A DNA stretch of 64,000 bases from Chryseobacterium potabilaquae (GCF_902728265.1 NZ_CACVBR010000003.1:62001-126000), one strand, 5' to 3'; shown: positions 18,545 through 28,982, counted from the first letter of the stretch. Program-made: numbers and translations. Notes: generated by a model not told the origin, from the letters alone.

Positions 18545-19924
18545 TTAATATCCAGTCGTTCTTGATAATTTAGACTGCATTAAGCCATCATAATGATGGT
18601 TCAGCAGATATGTATTAATCTGTTGAACAGTATCTAAAATTACTCCAACCATAATCAATAATGATGTCCCTCCAAAAAATAGAGCGAACGCATCTGTCTG
18701 AACAAAGCTTCCATGCACAATTGCTGGAAGGACTGCAAAGATAGATAAAAATATTGCACCAGGCAAGGTAATTTTTGATAAAATATCGTCTAAATAATCA
18801 GCGGTCTCTTTACCCGGTCTTACTTTAGGTACTAAGCCTCCATTTCTCTTCAAATCATCAGCCATTTGGTTTACCGGAATTGTAATCGCAGTATAAAAGA
18901 ATGAGAAGATAATAATTAATAGTGCAAACAATACATTGTATTGCCAACTAAATACATTCTTGAAACCAGCAAGAAAAGTGTTAGACTCATCTACTTTTGT
19001 TAATAGTCCTGGTACGAACATCAATGCCTGAGCAAAGATAATTGGCATTACACCAGCAGCATTAACTTTCAATGGAATCCACTGTCTTGCTCCTTGCATA
19101 AGATTTCTATTTACACCTCCTCTTGCTTGAGCTCTGCTTACATATTGAATAGGGATTTTTCTAACAGCAACTGATAGTATAACTGCCAGAAGAACCACCA
19201 ACATCCAAAATAACACTTCAATAAGGATCATAATAGATCCCATTCCTCCTTTTCCGTTCTGCACTGCCATTTCTTGTACGAATGCTTCAGGTAATCTTGA
19301 AAGGATCCCTACCATAATAAGAATAGAGATACCATTTCCAATACCTTTGTCAGTAATCTTTTCACCTAACCACATCGCAAATACTGAACCAGCAACCAAA
19401 ATTACAATACTTGGTAACCAGAACATAATAGAATTGGGCTCTACATAATATGCAGATTGGAATTGAGCATATGGTAAAAATAATTGAGTAATAGAAGTTA
19501 AATAAGAAGGTGCCTGTACTAAACAAACTCCAATAGTTAACCATCTTGTAATTTGATTCAATGTATTTCTACCTGACTCTCCATCCTTCTGAAGCTTCTG
19601 AAGATAAGGAATAGCCATTCCCATCAACTGAACAATAATAGAAGCAGAAATATAAGGCATGATACCTAACGCCATTACAGAAGCATGACTAAACGCCCCC
19701 CCTGTAAACGACGAAAGCAAGCCAAGGAGACCTGCTCCTTGCTTGTTACCGCCTTGATTTTTATAATGCTCTAAGAGATCCCCTACCTCTGCAAGATTAA
19801 TTGCGGGTAATGAGATATAAGATGCGAATCTATACACAAGGATTATACCTAAAGTAAAGAGTATTTTCTCTCTAAGTTCCTTTAAGCTCCAAATATTTTT
19901 TAAGGTTTGTATAAATTCTTTCAT
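18545..19924 (-). CDS. secY: Preprotein translocase subunit SecY
   Basis: 459 residues with about ten hydrophobic membrane segments; the core channel of the Sec translocon. Diagnostic segments include LGIMPYISASIIVQLM (TM2), LGEKITDKGIGNGISI (TM4-5 loop) and PIQYVSRAQARGGVNRN. N-terminal region starts with a long cytosolic helix (FIQTLKNIWSLKELREKI). In the spc operon after rplO, 9 nt apart. Confidence 0.98.
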   Translation of the reverse strand: MKEFIQTLKNIWSLKELREKILFTLGIILVYRFASYISLPAINLAEVGDLLEHYKNQGGNKQGAGLLGLLSSFTGGAFSHASVMALGIMPYISASIIVQLMGMAIPYLQKLQKDGESGRNTLNQITRWLTIGVCLVQAPSYLTSITQLFLPYAQFQSAYYVEPNSIMFWLPSIVILVAGSVFAMWLGEKITDKGIGNGISILIMVGILSRLPEAFVQEMAVQNGKGGMGSIMILIEVLFWMLVVLLAVILSVAVRKIPIQYVSRAQARGGVNRNLMQGARQWIPLKVNAAGVMPIIFAQALMFVPGLLTKVDESNTFLAGFKNVFSWQYNVLFALLIIIFSFFYTAITIPVNQMADDLKRNGGLVPKVRPGKETADYLDDILSKITLPGAIFLSIFAVLPAIVHGSFVQTDAFALFFGGTSLLIMVGVILDTVQQINTYLLNHHYDGLMQSKLSRTTGY

Positions 19925-19933
19925 TATTAAGTA

Positions 19934-20383
19934 TTATATGGTAATTGCTTTTCCACCTGCTTTAGCGATAAGCTCCTCAGCAGACTTAGTGAATTTGTCA
20001 GCAGAGATTGAAACCGCAGATTTCAACTCTCCTCTACCCATAATCTTCACTAATTCATTTTTAGTAGCTAAACCATTTGCAATCAAAACTTCTTTAGTAA
20101 TATCTCCAGTGATAGATTTATTTTCTATTAAAGTTTGGATAGAATCTAGGTTGATCGCTCTAAACTCTTTTCTGTTTACGTTTTTGAATCCGAATTTAGG
20201 TAATCTTCTTTGTAAAGGCATCTGACCTCCTTCAAAACCGATTTTTTGAGAATAACCAGCTCTTGCTTTCTGTCCTTTATGCCCTTTCGTAGCAGTACCT
20301 CCTTTTCCACTACCTTGTCCTCTACCAATTCTTTTAGAATTAAAAGTAGAACCTGCAGCAGGCTTTATATTATTTAAATTCAT
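19934..20383 (-). CDS. rplO: 50S ribosomal protein L15
   Basis: 149 residues. Gly/Lys-rich N-terminal extension that threads into 23S rRNA (KRIGRGQGSGKGGTATKGHK) and a globular C-terminal half. 19 nt after rpmD. Confidence 0.98.
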   Translation of the reverse strand: MNLNNIKPAAGSTFNSKRIGRGQGSGKGGTATKGHKGQKARAGYSQKIGFEGGQMPLQRRLPKFGFKNVNRKEFRAINLDSIQTLIENKSITGDITKEVLIANGLATKNELVKIMGRGELKSAVSISADKFTKSAEELIAKAGGKAITI

Positions 20384-20402
20384 TTTAAATTTTGTTTAAA
20401 AA

Positions 20403-20579
20403 TTATTTTTGAACTTCAAGTAAATGACTAACTGCAGCTATCATTCCTAAGATAGAAGGAGTCGCTTCGTGTTCTACAACTTGGTGAAGTTTCTTAAATC
20501 CTAATGCTTCAAGCGTTCTCTTTTGGGTTTTTGTTCTTCCAATAGCGCTTCTTACTTGCTTTACTTTGATTGTTGCCAT
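20403..20579 (-). CDS. rpmD: 50S ribosomal protein L30
   Basis: 58 residues read from ATG at 20579: starts MATIKVKQVRSAIGRTKTQK, then RTLEALGFKKLHQVV, ending HLLEVQK. Matches the L30 pattern (VKSAIGR, TLxALGLxK) in the normal slot between rpsE and rplO. Short enough to be missed by length-filtered gene calls. Confidence 0.97.
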   Translation of the reverse strand: MATIKVKQVRSAIGRTKTQKRTLEALGFKKLHQVVEHEATPSILGMIAAVSHLLEVQK

Positions 20580-20590
20580 TGTTTTATATA

Positions 20591-21112
20591 TTAACCGTTA
20601 AACACTTTACTTAGAGAAACTCCCCTCATTCTTGCAATCTCTTCAGGTCTTCTAATATCCAATAATGCTTTGAAAGTTGCTTTCACCACATTGTGAGGGT
20701 TAGAAGATCCTTTAGATTTTGAAAGGATATCATGAATACCAGCAGATTCTAGTACCGCTCTTACCGCACCTCCTGCGATAAGCCCTGTACCATGAGAAGC
20801 AGGTCTTAAGAAGATATCTGCACCTCCATATCTAGCAGTAGTCTGGTGAGGAATTGTATGGTTCATCACAGGAACTTTCACAAGATTTTTCTTCGCGTCT
20901 TCAACCGCTTTAGCAATTGCAGAAGCCACCTCTTTAGACTTTCCTAGTCCGTAACCGATAACTCCATCTTCGTTACCTACAACTACGATAGCAGAGAATC
21001 CGAAAGCTCTACCACCTTTAGTTACTTTTGTTACTCTGTTAACAGCTACGAGACGATCTTTAAGTTCTAATCCTCCCGGTTTTACTCTTTCTATATTATC
21101 TAGTCCTAACAT
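20591..21112 (-). CDS. rpsE: 30S ribosomal protein S5
   Basis: 173 residues. S5 N-terminal double-stranded RNA-binding domain ([40 protein letters not shown]) and C-terminal domain ([20 protein letters not shown]). Needed for decoding fidelity. Confidence 0.98.
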   Translation of the reverse strand: MLGLDNIERVKPGGLELKDRLVAVNRVTKVTKGGRAFGFSAIVVVGNEDGVIGYGLGKSKEVASAIAKAVEDAKKNLVKVPVMNHTIPHQTTARYGGADIFLRPASHGTGLIAGGAVRAVLESAGIHDILSKSKGSSNPHNVVKATFKALLDIRRPEEIARMRGVSLSKVFNG

Positions 21113-21132
21113 ATTTCCGAAATTTTTTATGA

Positions 21133-21486
21133 TTAGAATTTAAGTCCACCTTCTCTCGCACCATCAGCTAGAGCCTTAACTCTTCCGTGATATACGAAAC
21201 CGTTTCTATCAAACACTATATTTTCGATTCCTGCAGCTTTCGCTTTAGCAGCAATAGCCTTACCTACAGCAGCAGAAATTTCAGTTTTAGTCCCGTTAGC
21301 CTCAACCCCTTTCTCTCTAGAAGAAGCAGATGCTAAAGTTTTTCCACTGTTATCATCGATTAACTGAGCGTAAATTTCCTTATTACTTTTATATACAGAT
21401 AATCTTGGCAATTCAGAAGATCCAGAGATTTTCCCTCTTACTCTTCTTTTGATTCTAATTCTTTTTTCTAATTTACTTAATGCCAT
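21133..21486 (-). CDS. rplR: 50S ribosomal protein L18
   Basis: 117 residues; binds 5S rRNA with L5. Family features: [36 protein letters not shown] and the C-terminal [20 protein letters not shown]. 14 nt after rplF. Confidence 0.98.
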   Translation of the reverse strand: MALSKLEKRIRIKRRVRGKISGSSELPRLSVYKSNKEIYAQLIDDNSGKTLASASSREKGVEANGTKTEISAAVGKAIAAKAKAAGIENIVFDRNGFVYHGRVKALADGAREGGLKF

Positions 21487-21500
21487 TTTCTTATAATTTA

Positions 21501-22046
21501 TTAAGCAGATTTACCAGCTTTACGTCTAACATTTTCACCAACGAATCTTACACCTTTTCCTTTATATGGCTCAGGCTTTCTGAAAGAACGGATCTTTGCA
21601 GTAACCATCCCCAAAAGTTGTTTATCATGAGACGTTAAAGTAATAATTGGATTTTTACCTTTTTCAGTCAATGTATCCACCTTTACTTCACCAGGAAGTT
21701 CTAATACGATACCATGAGAGAATCCTAAAGCTAGCTCAAGTTTTTGACCTGAGTGAGAAGCTCTGTATCCTACCCCTACTAGTTCTAGTTTCTTTTCGAA
21801 ACCTTCTGCAACACCAACAATCATATTGTTGATCAACGCTCTATATAGACCGTGAAGCGCTTTGTGTTGTTTAGAATCAGATGGTCTGTTTACATTCAGT
21901 TCTCCATCTTTTTGTTCTAAAGTAATTCCCGCTGTAAGCTCCTGAGAAAGCTCTCCTTTTGGACCTTTTGCAGTTACTACACCATTATTTTCAGTGATTG
22001 TAACTCCTGCAGGAATTGTTATAATTGCTTTACCAATTCTTGACAT
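21501..22046 (-). CDS. rplF: 50S ribosomal protein L6
   Basis: 181 residues, two similar alpha/beta domains; binds 23S rRNA near the sarcin-ricin loop. Starts [15 protein letters not shown] and carries the C-terminal signature [11 protein letters not shown]. Confidence 0.98.
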   Translation of the reverse strand: MSRIGKAIITIPAGVTITENNGVVTAKGPKGELSQELTAGITLEQKDGELNVNRPSDSKQHKALHGLYRALINNMIVGVAEGFEKKLELVGVGYRASHSGQKLELALGFSHGIVLELPGEVKVDTLTEKGKNPIITLTSHDKQLLGMVTAKIRSFRKPEPYKGKGVRFVGENVRRKAGKSA

Positions 22047-22063
22047 TTTCCTTTGATTAAAAA

Positions 22064-22462
22064 TTAATAAACATAGCAGATTACTTCACCGCCTACTTTC
22101 TCTTCTCTAGCTTTCTTGTCAGTCATTACTCCTTTAGAAGTCGAGATGATAGAAATACCCAAACCGTTTAGTACTCTTGGAAGTTCAGTTGAACCTTTGT
22201 ACTGTCTCAAACCTGGTCTTGAAGCTCTTTGAATAGACTTAATAGCAGGCTTGTTAGTTTGTTTATCGTACTTTAAAGCGATTTTGATCGTACCTTGAAC
22301 AGCGTTATCTTCAAACTTGAAGTTTAAGATATACCCTTGGTCAAATAAGATCTTTGTAATCTCCTTTTTGATTTTCGATGCAGGAATTTCCACCACTTTG
22401 TGGCCTGCGCTTTGTGCGTTCCTTACTCTTGTTAGGAAATCTGAAATTGGATCTGTTACCAT
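22064..22462 (-). CDS. rpsH: 30S ribosomal protein S8
   Basis: 132 residues; primary 16S rRNA binder. Starts MVTDPISDFLTRVRNAQ and ends with the conserved STSKGVMTDKKAREEKVGGE block. In E. coli S8 is the spc-operon repressor; here its gene is preceded by an unusually long 148-bp gap with a hairpin (22520-22558), a plausible regulatory site. Confidence 0.98.
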   Translation of the reverse strand: MVTDPISDFLTRVRNAQSAGHKVVEIPASKIKKEITKILFDQGYILNFKFEDNAVQGTIKIALKYDKQTNKPAIKSIQRASRPGLRQYKGSTELPRVLNGLGISIISTSKGVMTDKKAREEKVGGEVICYVY

Positions 22463-22519
22463 TTTTCTTGTATAAATTATTGGTTAAAGAACAATCAGTT
22501 TTGAAAAGACTTGAAGAAT

Positions 22520-22558
22520 AAAATACCAGACTTTAGAAAATCTTAGGTCTGATATTTT
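22520..22558 (-). other. Stem-loop in the rpsN-rpsH spacer
   Basis: Arms 22520-22537 and 22541-22558 pair at 15 of 18 positions (core CAGAC/GTCTG), followed on the minus strand by TTTTATTCTT. An outer GAACAAT (22489-22495) / ATTGTTC (22585-22591) pair could enclose it. It is the largest gap in the spc part of the cluster, so an attenuator or ribosomal-protein feedback site is plausible. Confidence 0.55.
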
Positions 22559-22610
22559 GTAAACTTTAGTATCTAAACAACTTAATTGTTCCGATTTTAA
22601 TTAGTAATTA

Positions 22611-22880
22611 TTACCAACTAGCTTTTTTAACTCCTGGGATAAGTCCGTTATTAGCCATTTCTCTAAAAGTTACTCTGGAAATTCCGAACGTTCTCATATA
22701 TCCTCTTGGTCTCCCTGTCAATTTACATCTGTTATGTAATCTTACAGGAGAAGCGTTTTTTGGAAGTTTTTGTAATGCTTCGTAATCACCTGCTTCTTTT
22801 AAAGCTTGTCTTTTCGCAGCATATTTAGCAACTAGTGCTTCTCTTTTGCGCTCACGCGCTTTCATTGATTCTTTAGCCAT
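22611..22880 (-). CDS. rpsN: 30S ribosomal protein S14, zinc-free type
   Basis: 89 residues, the long C-minus form without the two CxxC zinc motifs; starts [20 protein letters not shown] and ends with [20 protein letters not shown] and GVKKASW. Assembles late in the 30S head. 3 nt after rplE. Confidence 0.98.
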   Translation of the reverse strand: MAKESMKARERKREALVAKYAAKRQALKEAGDYEALQKLPKNASPVRLHNRCKLTGRPRGYMRTFGISRVTFREMANNGLIPGVKKASW

Positions 22881-22883
22881 TTC

Positions 22884-23435
22884 TTAGTTCTTTTTAAATG
22901 GTAAACCGAAGTGAGTTAATAATGCTTTAGCTTCTTTATCTGTTTTCGCAGTGGTAACAAAAGTGATGTCCATCCCTTGGATTTTTTTCACTTTGTCGAT
23001 TACTATTTCAGGGAAAATGATCTGCTCAGTGATCCCTAAGTTATAGTTACCTCTACCGTCAAAACCATCAGCTTTAATACCAGAGAAATCTCTAATACGT
23101 GGCAATGCAGAAGAAGTAAGTCTATCTAAGAATTCATACATTTTATGCGCTCTTAGGGTAACTTTAGCTCCTACAGGCATACCTTTTCTTAATTTGAAAG
23201 CAGCTTCATCTTTCTTAGAGATAGTACCTACAGCCTTCTGACCAGTGATATTTGTTAATTCTTCAACAGCATAATCGATGATCTTTTTGTCTGCAGTAGC
23301 ATCACCTAATCCTTGAGATAAAATGATTTTTTCTAACCTAGGCACTTGCATTACTGATTTGTACCCGAACTCTTCCATCATTGCAGGAACAATCGTTTCT
23401 TTATATGCTTTTTTGGGTCTTGCTATATATTCCAT
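22884..23435 (-). CDS. rplE: 50S ribosomal protein L5
   Basis: 183 residues; 5S rRNA binder contacting the P-site tRNA. Typical blocks are [35 protein letters not shown] and [18 protein letters not shown]. Confidence 0.98.
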   Translation of the reverse strand: MEYIARPKKAYKETIVPAMMEEFGYKSVMQVPRLEKIILSQGLGDATADKKIIDYAVEELTNITGQKAVGTISKKDEAAFKLRKGMPVGAKVTLRAHKMYEFLDRLTSSALPRIRDFSGIKADGFDGRGNYNLGITEQIIFPEIVIDKVKKIQGMDITFVTTAKTDKEAKALLTHFGLPFKKN

Positions 23436-23448
23436 GTGTTATTTAAAA

Positions 23449-23775
23449 TTATAAAGTTTCACCCGTTTTTTTATCAAATCTTACTTTCTTATCTCCTTCA
23501 GTTTTATAACCTACTTTGATCGCTTTTCCGTCTTTACCAACTAAAGCTATATTTGAGATATGAATAGAAGCTTCTTTTTCTGTGATTCCTCCTTGAGGAT
23601 TTGAAGCTGAAGGCTTAACGTGTTTTTTAACGATGTTAAGTCCTGCAACGATAACTCTAGGGTCTTTTCCTTCTTTTTTAATCACTTCAATAACTTCACC
23701 AGTCTTACCTTTGATATCTTTTTTACCAGTGGTAATGATTACGTTATCTCCTCTTTTTATTTTTAACTTTGACAT
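23449..23775 (-). CDS. rplX: 50S ribosomal protein L24
   Basis: 108 residues; assembly initiator of the 50S subunit. N-terminal KOW motif (IKRGDNVIITTGKKDIKGKT) and GLNIVKKHVKPS, then NPQGGITEKEASIHISN. Confidence 0.98.
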   Translation of the reverse strand: MSKLKIKRGDNVIITTGKKDIKGKTGEVIEVIKKEGKDPRVIVAGLNIVKKHVKPSASNPQGGITEKEASIHISNIALVGKDGKAIKVGYKTEGDKKVRFDKKTGETL

Positions 23776-23796
23776 TTTTCTTTAAAATTTTAAAAA

Positions 23797-24165
23797 TTAA
23801 AGTACTTCAGGAGCTAATGAAATGATTTTCATATATTCTTTGTCTCTCAACTCACGAGCAACAGGTCCAAAAACACGAGTTCCTCTCATTTCTCCTGCTG
23901 CATTTAGTAATACACAAGCATTGTCTTCAAATTTGATGTATGAACCATCCTTTCTTCTCACTGCTTTTTTTGTTCTTACTACTACAGCTTTAGATACCTG
24001 ACCTTTTTTAGCATTTCCTGATGGTGTAGAATCTTTGATAGTAACAACGATTTTATCACCAACTGAAGCATATCTTCTTCTGGTTCCTCCCAGAACTCTG
24101 ATAACTAATACTTCTTTAGCACCTGTGTTATCAGCAACTTTTAATCTTGATTCTGTTTGTAACAT
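23797..24165 (-). CDS. rplN: 50S ribosomal protein L14
   Basis: 122 residues, standard length; starts [20 protein letters not shown] and ends with [20 protein letters not shown]. Forms intersubunit bridges and the RsfS contact face. Confidence 0.98.
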   Translation of the reverse strand: MLQTESRLKVADNTGAKEVLVIRVLGGTRRRYASVGDKIVVTIKDSTPSGNAKKGQVSKAVVVRTKKAVRRKDGSYIKFEDNACVLLNAAGEMRGTRVFGPVARELRDKEYMKIISLAPEVL

Positions 24166-24167
24166 TA

Positions 24168-24422
24168 TTACTTAGCTTTTTCAATGATTCTTACTAATCT
24201 CCATCTCTTATTTTTGCTCAAAGGTCTAGTTTCTTGAATAAGAACTGTATCTCCTTCGTTGCATTCGTTGTTCTCGTCGTGTGCAGTATATTTCTTCGTT
24301 TTCAATACGAATTTACCGTACATCGGATGCTTCATTCTCATCGTTTCACTAACAACAATGGTCTTTTCCATTTTATTGCTGGAAACCACTCCGATTCTTT
24401 CTTTTCTTAAATTTCTATCCAT
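24168..24422 (-). CDS. rpsQ: 30S ribosomal protein S17
   Basis: 84 residues, OB-fold primary binder of 16S r[23 protein letters not shown] and [20 protein letters not shown] are diagnostic. 2 nt before rplN on the transcript. Confidence 0.98.
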   Translation of the reverse strand: MDRNLRKERIGVVSSNKMEKTIVVSETMRMKHPMYGKFVLKTKKYTAHDENNECNEGDTVLIQETRPLSKNKRWRLVRIIEKAK

Positions 24423-24434
24423 TGTAAAATGAAA

Positions 24435-24629
24435 TTATTGTTTGTTAGTTAACTCAGTATTTAGTCTTGCGATCGTTTTTCTCAAATCTTTGATTTGAAT
24501 TGGGTTTTCAAGTGGGCTGATTTTGTGAGCCAATTTCATTTTTGAATATTGAGCTTTAACATCAGCTAATTGAGCTTGAATTTCCCCTGCGCTTAAATTT
24601 TTAATATCAGCTTTTTTCATTGTATTCAA
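24435..24629 (-). CDS. rpmC: 50S ribosomal protein L29
   Basis: 64 residues, two-helix protein at the exit tunnel; LSAGEIQAQLADVKAQYSKM and LRKTIARLNTELTNK match the family. The first Met (MNTMKK) could also be Met4. Confidence 0.96.
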   Translation of the reverse strand: MNTMKKADIKNLSAGEIQAQLADVKAQYSKMKLAHKISPLENPIQIKDLRKTIARLNTELTNKQ

Positions 24630-24632
24630 AGA

Positions 24633-25058
24633 TTATAGAGGTTTAACAAAATCGTTAGCAACTACGAATTTAGTAACTACAGGTAGTTTTTGAGCAGCAA
24701 GTCTTAATGCTTCCTTAGCGATATCGTAAGGTACGCCTCCGATTTCGAACATAATTTTACCTGGTTTTACTACAGCTACCCAATATTCCACAGCCCCTTT
24801 ACCTTTACCCATACGTACTTCCGCTGGTTTTTTAGTAATTGGCTTATCCGGGAAAATTTTAATCCATAGTTGACCTTCTCTCTTCATATATCTTGTCGCA
24901 GCGATACGTGCAGCTTCAATTTGTCTTGCAGTGATCCAAGCACCTTCTGTCGCCTTGATTCCAAAAGTTCCATAAGCAAGTTGACTACCTCTTTGTGCAA
25001 TCCCCTTCATCTTCATCTTATGAACTCTACGGAACTTGGTTCTTTTTGGTTGTAACAT
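24633..25058 (-). CDS. rplP: 50S ribosomal protein L16
   Basis: 141 residues; near the A site and needed for peptidyl transferase maturation. Starts [20 protein letters not shown]; contains [20 protein letters not shown]. Preceded by a repeat-rich 97-bp spacer after rpsC. Confidence 0.98.
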   Translation of the reverse strand: MLQPKRTKFRRVHKMKMKGIAQRGSQLAYGTFGIKATEGAWITARQIEAARIAATRYMKREGQLWIKIFPDKPITKKPAEVRMGKGKGAVEYWVAVVKPGKIMFEIGGVPYDIAKEALRLAAQKLPVVTKFVVANDFVKPL

Positions 25059-25065
25059 AATTTCT

Positions 25066-25155
25066 AAATTTTAGATTTTAGATTTTAGATTTTAGATTTT
25101 TTTTATTTTAAAAAAGTAACGGTAATTTAAAATTCAAAATTTCTATCTAAAATTT
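25066..25155 (-). repeat. 7-bp tandem repeat and inverted repeat in the rpsC-rplP spacer
   Basis: Four tandem copies of ATTTTAG (25068-25095; ATCTAAA-type repeats on the transcript strand), with an 11-bp inverted repeat whose arms are 25066-25076 and 25145-25155. The spacer is far longer than most others in the cluster. A slippage-prone microsatellite inside an essential operon. Confidence 0.8.
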
Positions 25156-25911
25156 TTAATTATTATTGTTATTATTGTTATTGTTCTTTCTAGGTCTTCT
25201 GTTGTCTCTGTCTCCTCCTCTGTTGTTTCCTCTATCTGACTGACCTCCTTTTTTCTGTTGTCCCACTAATGGAGAAAGTTCTCTTTTACCATAAACTTCA
25301 CCTTTCATGATCCAAACTTTTACACCTAGCTTTCCGTACTGAGTAAGTGCTTCACCGATATGGTAATCGATATCTGCTCTGAAAGTAGACAATGGAATTC
25401 TTCCGTCTTTGAAAGATTCTGATCTTGCCATTTCAGCTCCGTTTAATCTACCAGAGATTTGAACTTTGATACCTTCTGCACCCATTCTCATTGTACCTGC
25501 CATCGCCATTTTAACAGCTCTTCTGTAAGAAATTCTATTTTCAATTTGCTTAGCAATGCTATCAGCAACTAGTACTGCATCTAGCTCAGGTCTTTTGATT
25601 TCGAAAATGTTGATTTGAATATCCTTTTTAGTCAATTTCTTCAACTCTTCTTTTAATTTATCAACCTCCTGACCTCCTTTACCGATGATAAGTCCCGGTC
25701 TAGCAGTAGTGATAGTAACTGTTACTAATTTTAATGTTCTTTCAATGTAAATTCTTGAAATCCCACCTTTAGATAATCTAGCCTCAAGGTATCTTCTGAT
25801 TTTGTAGTCTTCAGCGATTCTGTCTCCATAATCGTTTCCACCAAACCAGTTAGAATCCCATCCTCTGATGATACCTAATCTGTTACCAATTGGATTTGTC
25901 TTCTGTCCCAT
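25156..25911 (-). CDS. rpsC: 30S ribosomal protein S3
   Basis: 251 residues. Type-2 KH domain around 40-110 ([20 protein letters not shown]) and the S3 C-terminal domain; mRNA entry-channel protein. The C-terminal tail is a lineage extension, Gly/Arg/Asp-rich ([15 protein letters not shown]) ending in a run of nine Asn encoded by AAT/AAC trinucleotide repeats, likely disordered and length-variable. Confidence 0.98.
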   Translation of the reverse strand: MGQKTNPIGNRLGIIRGWDSNWFGGNDYGDRIAEDYKIRRYLEARLSKGGISRIYIERTLKLVTVTITTARPGLIIGKGGQEVDKLKEELKKLTKKDIQINIFEIKRPELDAVLVADSIAKQIENRISYRRAVKMAMAGTMRMGAEGIKVQISGRLNGAEMARSESFKDGRIPLSTFRADIDYHIGEALTQYGKLGVKVWIMKGEVYGKRELSPLVGQQKKGGQSDRGNNRGGDRDNRRPRKNNNNNNNNN

Positions 25912-25918
25912 ACCTTGA

Positions 25919-26317
25919 TTAATTTTCTTTATTACCTAAGATTAATGTAACGTGGTTAGATCTTTTTCTGATTCTATACCCTCTACCTTGTGGAGCTGGT
26001 CTTAGTCTCTTCAATTGTCTTGCACTATCCACGAAGATTTCTTTAACGATAAGGTTTGCTTCTTCGATATCCGCACCTTCGTTTTTAGTCTGCCAGTTTG
26101 CCATAGCAGAAAGAAGTAATTTTTCTAACTTGTTAGATGCTTCTTTTTTAGAATATTTTAGGATATAAAGAGCTTTATCTACCTGCTCTCCTCTAATGAT
26201 ATCAGCAACTAATCTCATTTTTCTTGGAGATGATGGGCAGTCATTTAATGAAGCTTTTACAACGTCTTTGTTAGCTTCTTTTCTTGCGATTGAACTATCT
26301 TGTTTTCTTGATCCCAT
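25919..26317 (-). CDS. rplV: 50S ribosomal protein L22
   Basis: 132 residues; its long hairpin lines the nascent-peptide tunnel. [18 protein letters not shown], then [20 protein letters not shown]. An N-terminal extension ([19 protein letters not shown]) precedes the core; an in-frame later start is possible but the extension is typical of the group. Confidence 0.96.
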   Translation of the reverse strand: MGSRKQDSSIARKEANKDVVKASLNDCPSSPRKMRLVADIIRGEQVDKALYILKYSKKEASNKLEKLLLSAMANWQTKNEGADIEEANLIVKEIFVDSARQLKRLRPAPQGRGYRIRKRSNHVTLILGNKEN

Positions 26318-26319
26318 GA

Positions 26320-26598
26320 TTATCTGCTTCCTTTGTTTTTGTTACCACCATGACCTCTGAAAGATCTTGTTGGAGAAAATTCGCCTAACTTGTGACCTAC
26401 CATGTTTTCTGTAACATAAACAGGGATAAAAGATTTCCCGTTGTGTACAGCAATAGTTTGTCCTACAAAGTCCGGAGAGATCATCGATGCTCTAGACCAA
26501 GTTTTGATAACTGTCTTCTTACCAGACTCTATATTTGCCTGAACCTTCTTATCTAAAGTATGATGAATGAACGGTCCTTTCTTAAGTGATCTTGCCAT
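26320..26598 (-). CDS. rpsS: 30S ribosomal protein S19
   Basis: 92 residues; head protein forming a bridge to L5. [15 protein letters not shown] start and [19 protein letters not shown] signature. 2 nt upstream of rplV. Confidence 0.98.
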   Translation of the reverse strand: MARSLKKGPFIHHTLDKKVQANIESGKKTVIKTWSRASMISPDFVGQTIAVHNGKSFIPVYVTENMVGHKLGEFSPTRSFRGHGGNKNKGSR

Positions 26599-26600
26599 AA

Positions 26601-27422
26601 TTATTTTCTTTTAGATACGATGTAACGGTTAGACACTTTATTTTTCTTTCTAGTTTTGTAACCTTTAGACGGCATACCATTTCTAGATCTTGGGTGACCT
26701 CCAGAAGAACGTCCTTCACCACCACCCATTGGGTGATCTACAGGGTTCATTACTACCGCTCTTGTTCTTGGTCTTCTACCTAACCATCTGCTTCTACCAG
26801 CTTTACCTGATACAGTTAATTGGTGATCAGAGTTAGAAACTGAACCGATCATTGCCATACATTCAGTAAGGATCATTCTAGATTCTCCTGAAGGCAATTT
26901 GATGATTGCATATTTTCCATCTCTTGAAGTAAGCTGAGCTGAAGAACCAGCACTTCTTGCTAAAATTGCACCTTGACCAGGCTTCATTTCAACACAAGAA
27001 ATTACAGTACCCAATGGAATATTTTTCAATTTCATCGCGTTCCCTACATTTGGTTCTACGCTTTCACCTGAAACTACTTTTTGATCAACCTTGATACCGT
27101 TTGGAGCGATGATATATCTCTTCTCTCCGTCTGCGTACTCTAATAAAGCGATAAATGCAGTTCTGTTTGGATCGTATTCTACAGTCTTTACAGTTGCTTC
27201 AACGTTTGCTTTGTTTCTTTTGAAGTCAATAATTCTGTATTTCTTTTTGTGTCCACCTCCGGTGTAACGCATGGTCATTTTACCTGTTTGGTTACGTCCA
27301 CCTGACTTTTTAATACCAACTGTTAGAGATTTCTCTGGCTTGTTGGTAGTAATTTCCTCAAAATTGTTTACAATTCTGAATCTCTGTCCCGGGGTGATAG
27401 GTTTTAATTTTCTAACAGACAT
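26601..27422 (-). CDS. rplB: 50S ribosomal protein L2
   Basis: 273 residues; primary 23S binder at the peptidyl transferase centre. Contains [20 protein letters not shown] and the C-terminal signature [20 protein letters not shown] with the conserved His. Confidence 0.98.
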   Translation of the reverse strand: MSVRKLKPITPGQRFRIVNNFEEITTNKPEKSLTVGIKKSGGRNQTGKMTMRYTGGGHKKKYRIIDFKRNKANVEATVKTVEYDPNRTAFIALLEYADGEKRYIIAPNGIKVDQKVVSGESVEPNVGNAMKLKNIPLGTVISCVEMKPGQGAILARSAGSSAQLTSRDGKYAIIKLPSGESRMILTECMAMIGSVSNSDHQLTVSGKAGRSRWLGRRPRTRAVVMNPVDHPMGGGEGRSSGGHPRSRNGMPSKGYKTRKKNKVSNRYIVSKRK

Positions 27423-27444
27423 TACTATTATTTATAATTAATAA

Positions 27445-27735
27445 TTAATTTACAGCAAAAATATCGATAACTTCACCTTCAACAAGTTTAATTACCGCTT
27501 TTTTCAATTTGTTTGTCTTTCCTACTTGAAGACCTTTTTTAGTGTATTTCGAAGAAACCTTCGGAGCATAAATCATCGTGTTAACATCTGCTACTTTTAC
27601 ACCATAAGCTGCTTCTACAGCTTTTTTAATTTGGATTTTATTCGCCTTAGTATCTACTAAGAAAGAATAAGAACCTCTTAAATCCGTAAGGTAATTAGCC
27701 TTTTCTGAGATAACTGGTTTAATAATAATAGACAT
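27445..27735 (-). CDS. rplW: 50S ribosomal protein L23
   Basis: 96 residues; docking site for trigger factor and SRP at the tunnel exit. IIIKPVISEKANYL start and KIQIKKAVEAAYGVKVADVN are diagnostic. Confidence 0.98.
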   Translation of the reverse strand: MSIIIKPVISEKANYLTDLRGSYSFLVDTKANKIQIKKAVEAAYGVKVADVNTMIYAPKVSSKYTKKGLQVGKTNKLKKAVIKLVEGEVIDIFAVN

Positions 27736-27738
27736 GAT

Positions 27739-28368
27739 TTATTTCTTTAAATTTTCCTGGAATTTTTCAACTGCACCTTCAAAGAATACTACTTCTCCTG
27801 CGTTTACTAAATCGTAAGAACTTACTTCGTTGAAGTTCATTACTTTAGTTTTAGGTAAGTTTCTTGAAGATAAATACACATTCTTGTTAGCTTCAGGAAG
27901 AATAAACAAAGATTTTTTACCGTTCAATGCTAAAGCATTCAATAATGTAATGAAATCTTTAGTTTTAGGAGCATTTAAGCTCATATCTTCTAAAACTCTG
28001 ATGCTGTTGTCTCTCATTTTCTGAGATAAAACAGATTTTTTAGCTAATCTCTTAAGAGCTTTGTTCAATTTGAATCTATAGTCTCTTGGCTTTGGTCCAA
28101 ATACTCTACCTCCCCCTCTGAATGTTGGAGATTTAATATCACCATATCTAGCAGAACCAGATCCTTTTTGCTTCTTAAGTTTTTTAGTAGAAGCTGTAAT
28201 TTCGCTTCTTTCTTTTGCTTTATGAGTCCCTTGTCTTTGCGCAGCAAGGTACTGTTTAACTTCTAAGTAAACCGCGTGCTGATTTGGCTCAATTCCGAAT
28301 ACTGATTCGTCTAGAGTTACTTTTCTTCCGGTCTCTTTTCCTGATGTATTTAATACTACTAATTCCAT
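27739..28368 (-). CDS. rplD: 50S ribosomal protein L4
   Basis: 209 residues; tunnel-constriction protein. Loop [20 protein letters not shown] and [18 protein letters not shown] typical. Its start overlaps the end of rplC by 10 nt, consistent with translational coupling. In E. coli L4 represses the S10 operon; the same is not shown here. Confidence 0.98.
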   Translation of the reverse strand: MELVVLNTSGKETGRKVTLDESVFGIEPNQHAVYLEVKQYLAAQRQGTHKAKERSEITASTKKLKKQKGSGSARYGDIKSPTFRGGGRVFGPKPRDYRFKLNKALKRLAKKSVLSQKMRDNSIRVLEDMSLNAPKTKDFITLLNALALNGKKSLFILPEANKNVYLSSRNLPKTKVMNFNEVSSYDLVNAGEVVFFEGAVEKFQENLKK

Positions 28369-28982
28369 TTTCTGATAATTACATAAGAATTTTTAGCTCC
28401 CGGAACAGCACCTTTTATTACTAAAAGATTTTGTTCTTGATCCACTTTTAACACTTGAAGGTTTTGCACAGTTACCTGCTTCCCTCCCATTCTTCCAGCC
28501 ATTCTCATCCCTTTGAATACTCTTGAAGGGTCTGAACCAGCACCGATAGAACCTGGAGCTCTAAGTCTGTTGTGCTGACCATGAGTTGCCTGCATTACAC
28601 CTCCAAAGCCATGTCTTTTAACAACACCTTGGAAACCTTTACCTTTAGAAGTACCTGTTACATCTACATATTCACCTTCAGCGAATAAATCAACTTTCAC
28701 TTCTTCTCCTACTTTCACTTCAGCGAACCCCTCATGGAACTCTACTAATTTAGCTTTAGGAGCAGAGCTAGCCTTTTTAAAATGACCAGCTAACGCTTTA
28801 CCAACGTTCTTTTCACTCTTGTCATCGAAACCTAATTGAACAGCTGTATAACCGTCTTTTTCTAAGGTTCTGACCTGTAAAACCGAGCATGGACCAGCTT
28901 GAATAACTGTACAAGGGATATTTTTCCCTTCTTCGTTAAACAAAGATGTCATACCGATTTTTTTACCAATAATACCTGACAT
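28359..28982 (-). CDS. rplC: 50S ribosomal protein L3
   Basis: 207 residues; starts [15 protein letters not shown] and carries [20 protein letters not shown] plus the Gln-containing W-loop region. First gene of this half of the ribosomal cluster; rpsJ, which normally precedes it, lies about 12.8 kb away. Own promoter at 29089-29119. Confidence 0.98.
   Translation of the reverse strand: MSGIIGKKIGMTSLFNEEGKNIPCTVIQAGPCSVLQVRTLEKDGYTAVQLGFDDKSEKNVGKALAGHFKKASSAPKAKLVEFHEGFAEVKVGEEVKVDLFAEGEYVDVTGTSKGKGFQGVVKRHGFGGVMQATHGQHNRLRAPGSIGAGSDPSRVFKGMRMAGRMGGKQVTVQNLQVLKVDQEQNLLVIKGAVPGAKNSYVIIRKWN

Noticed and set aside
25068..25095. Tandem heptamers as a CRISPR-like array
   Set aside because: Units are 7 bp without spacers; a simple microsatellite.
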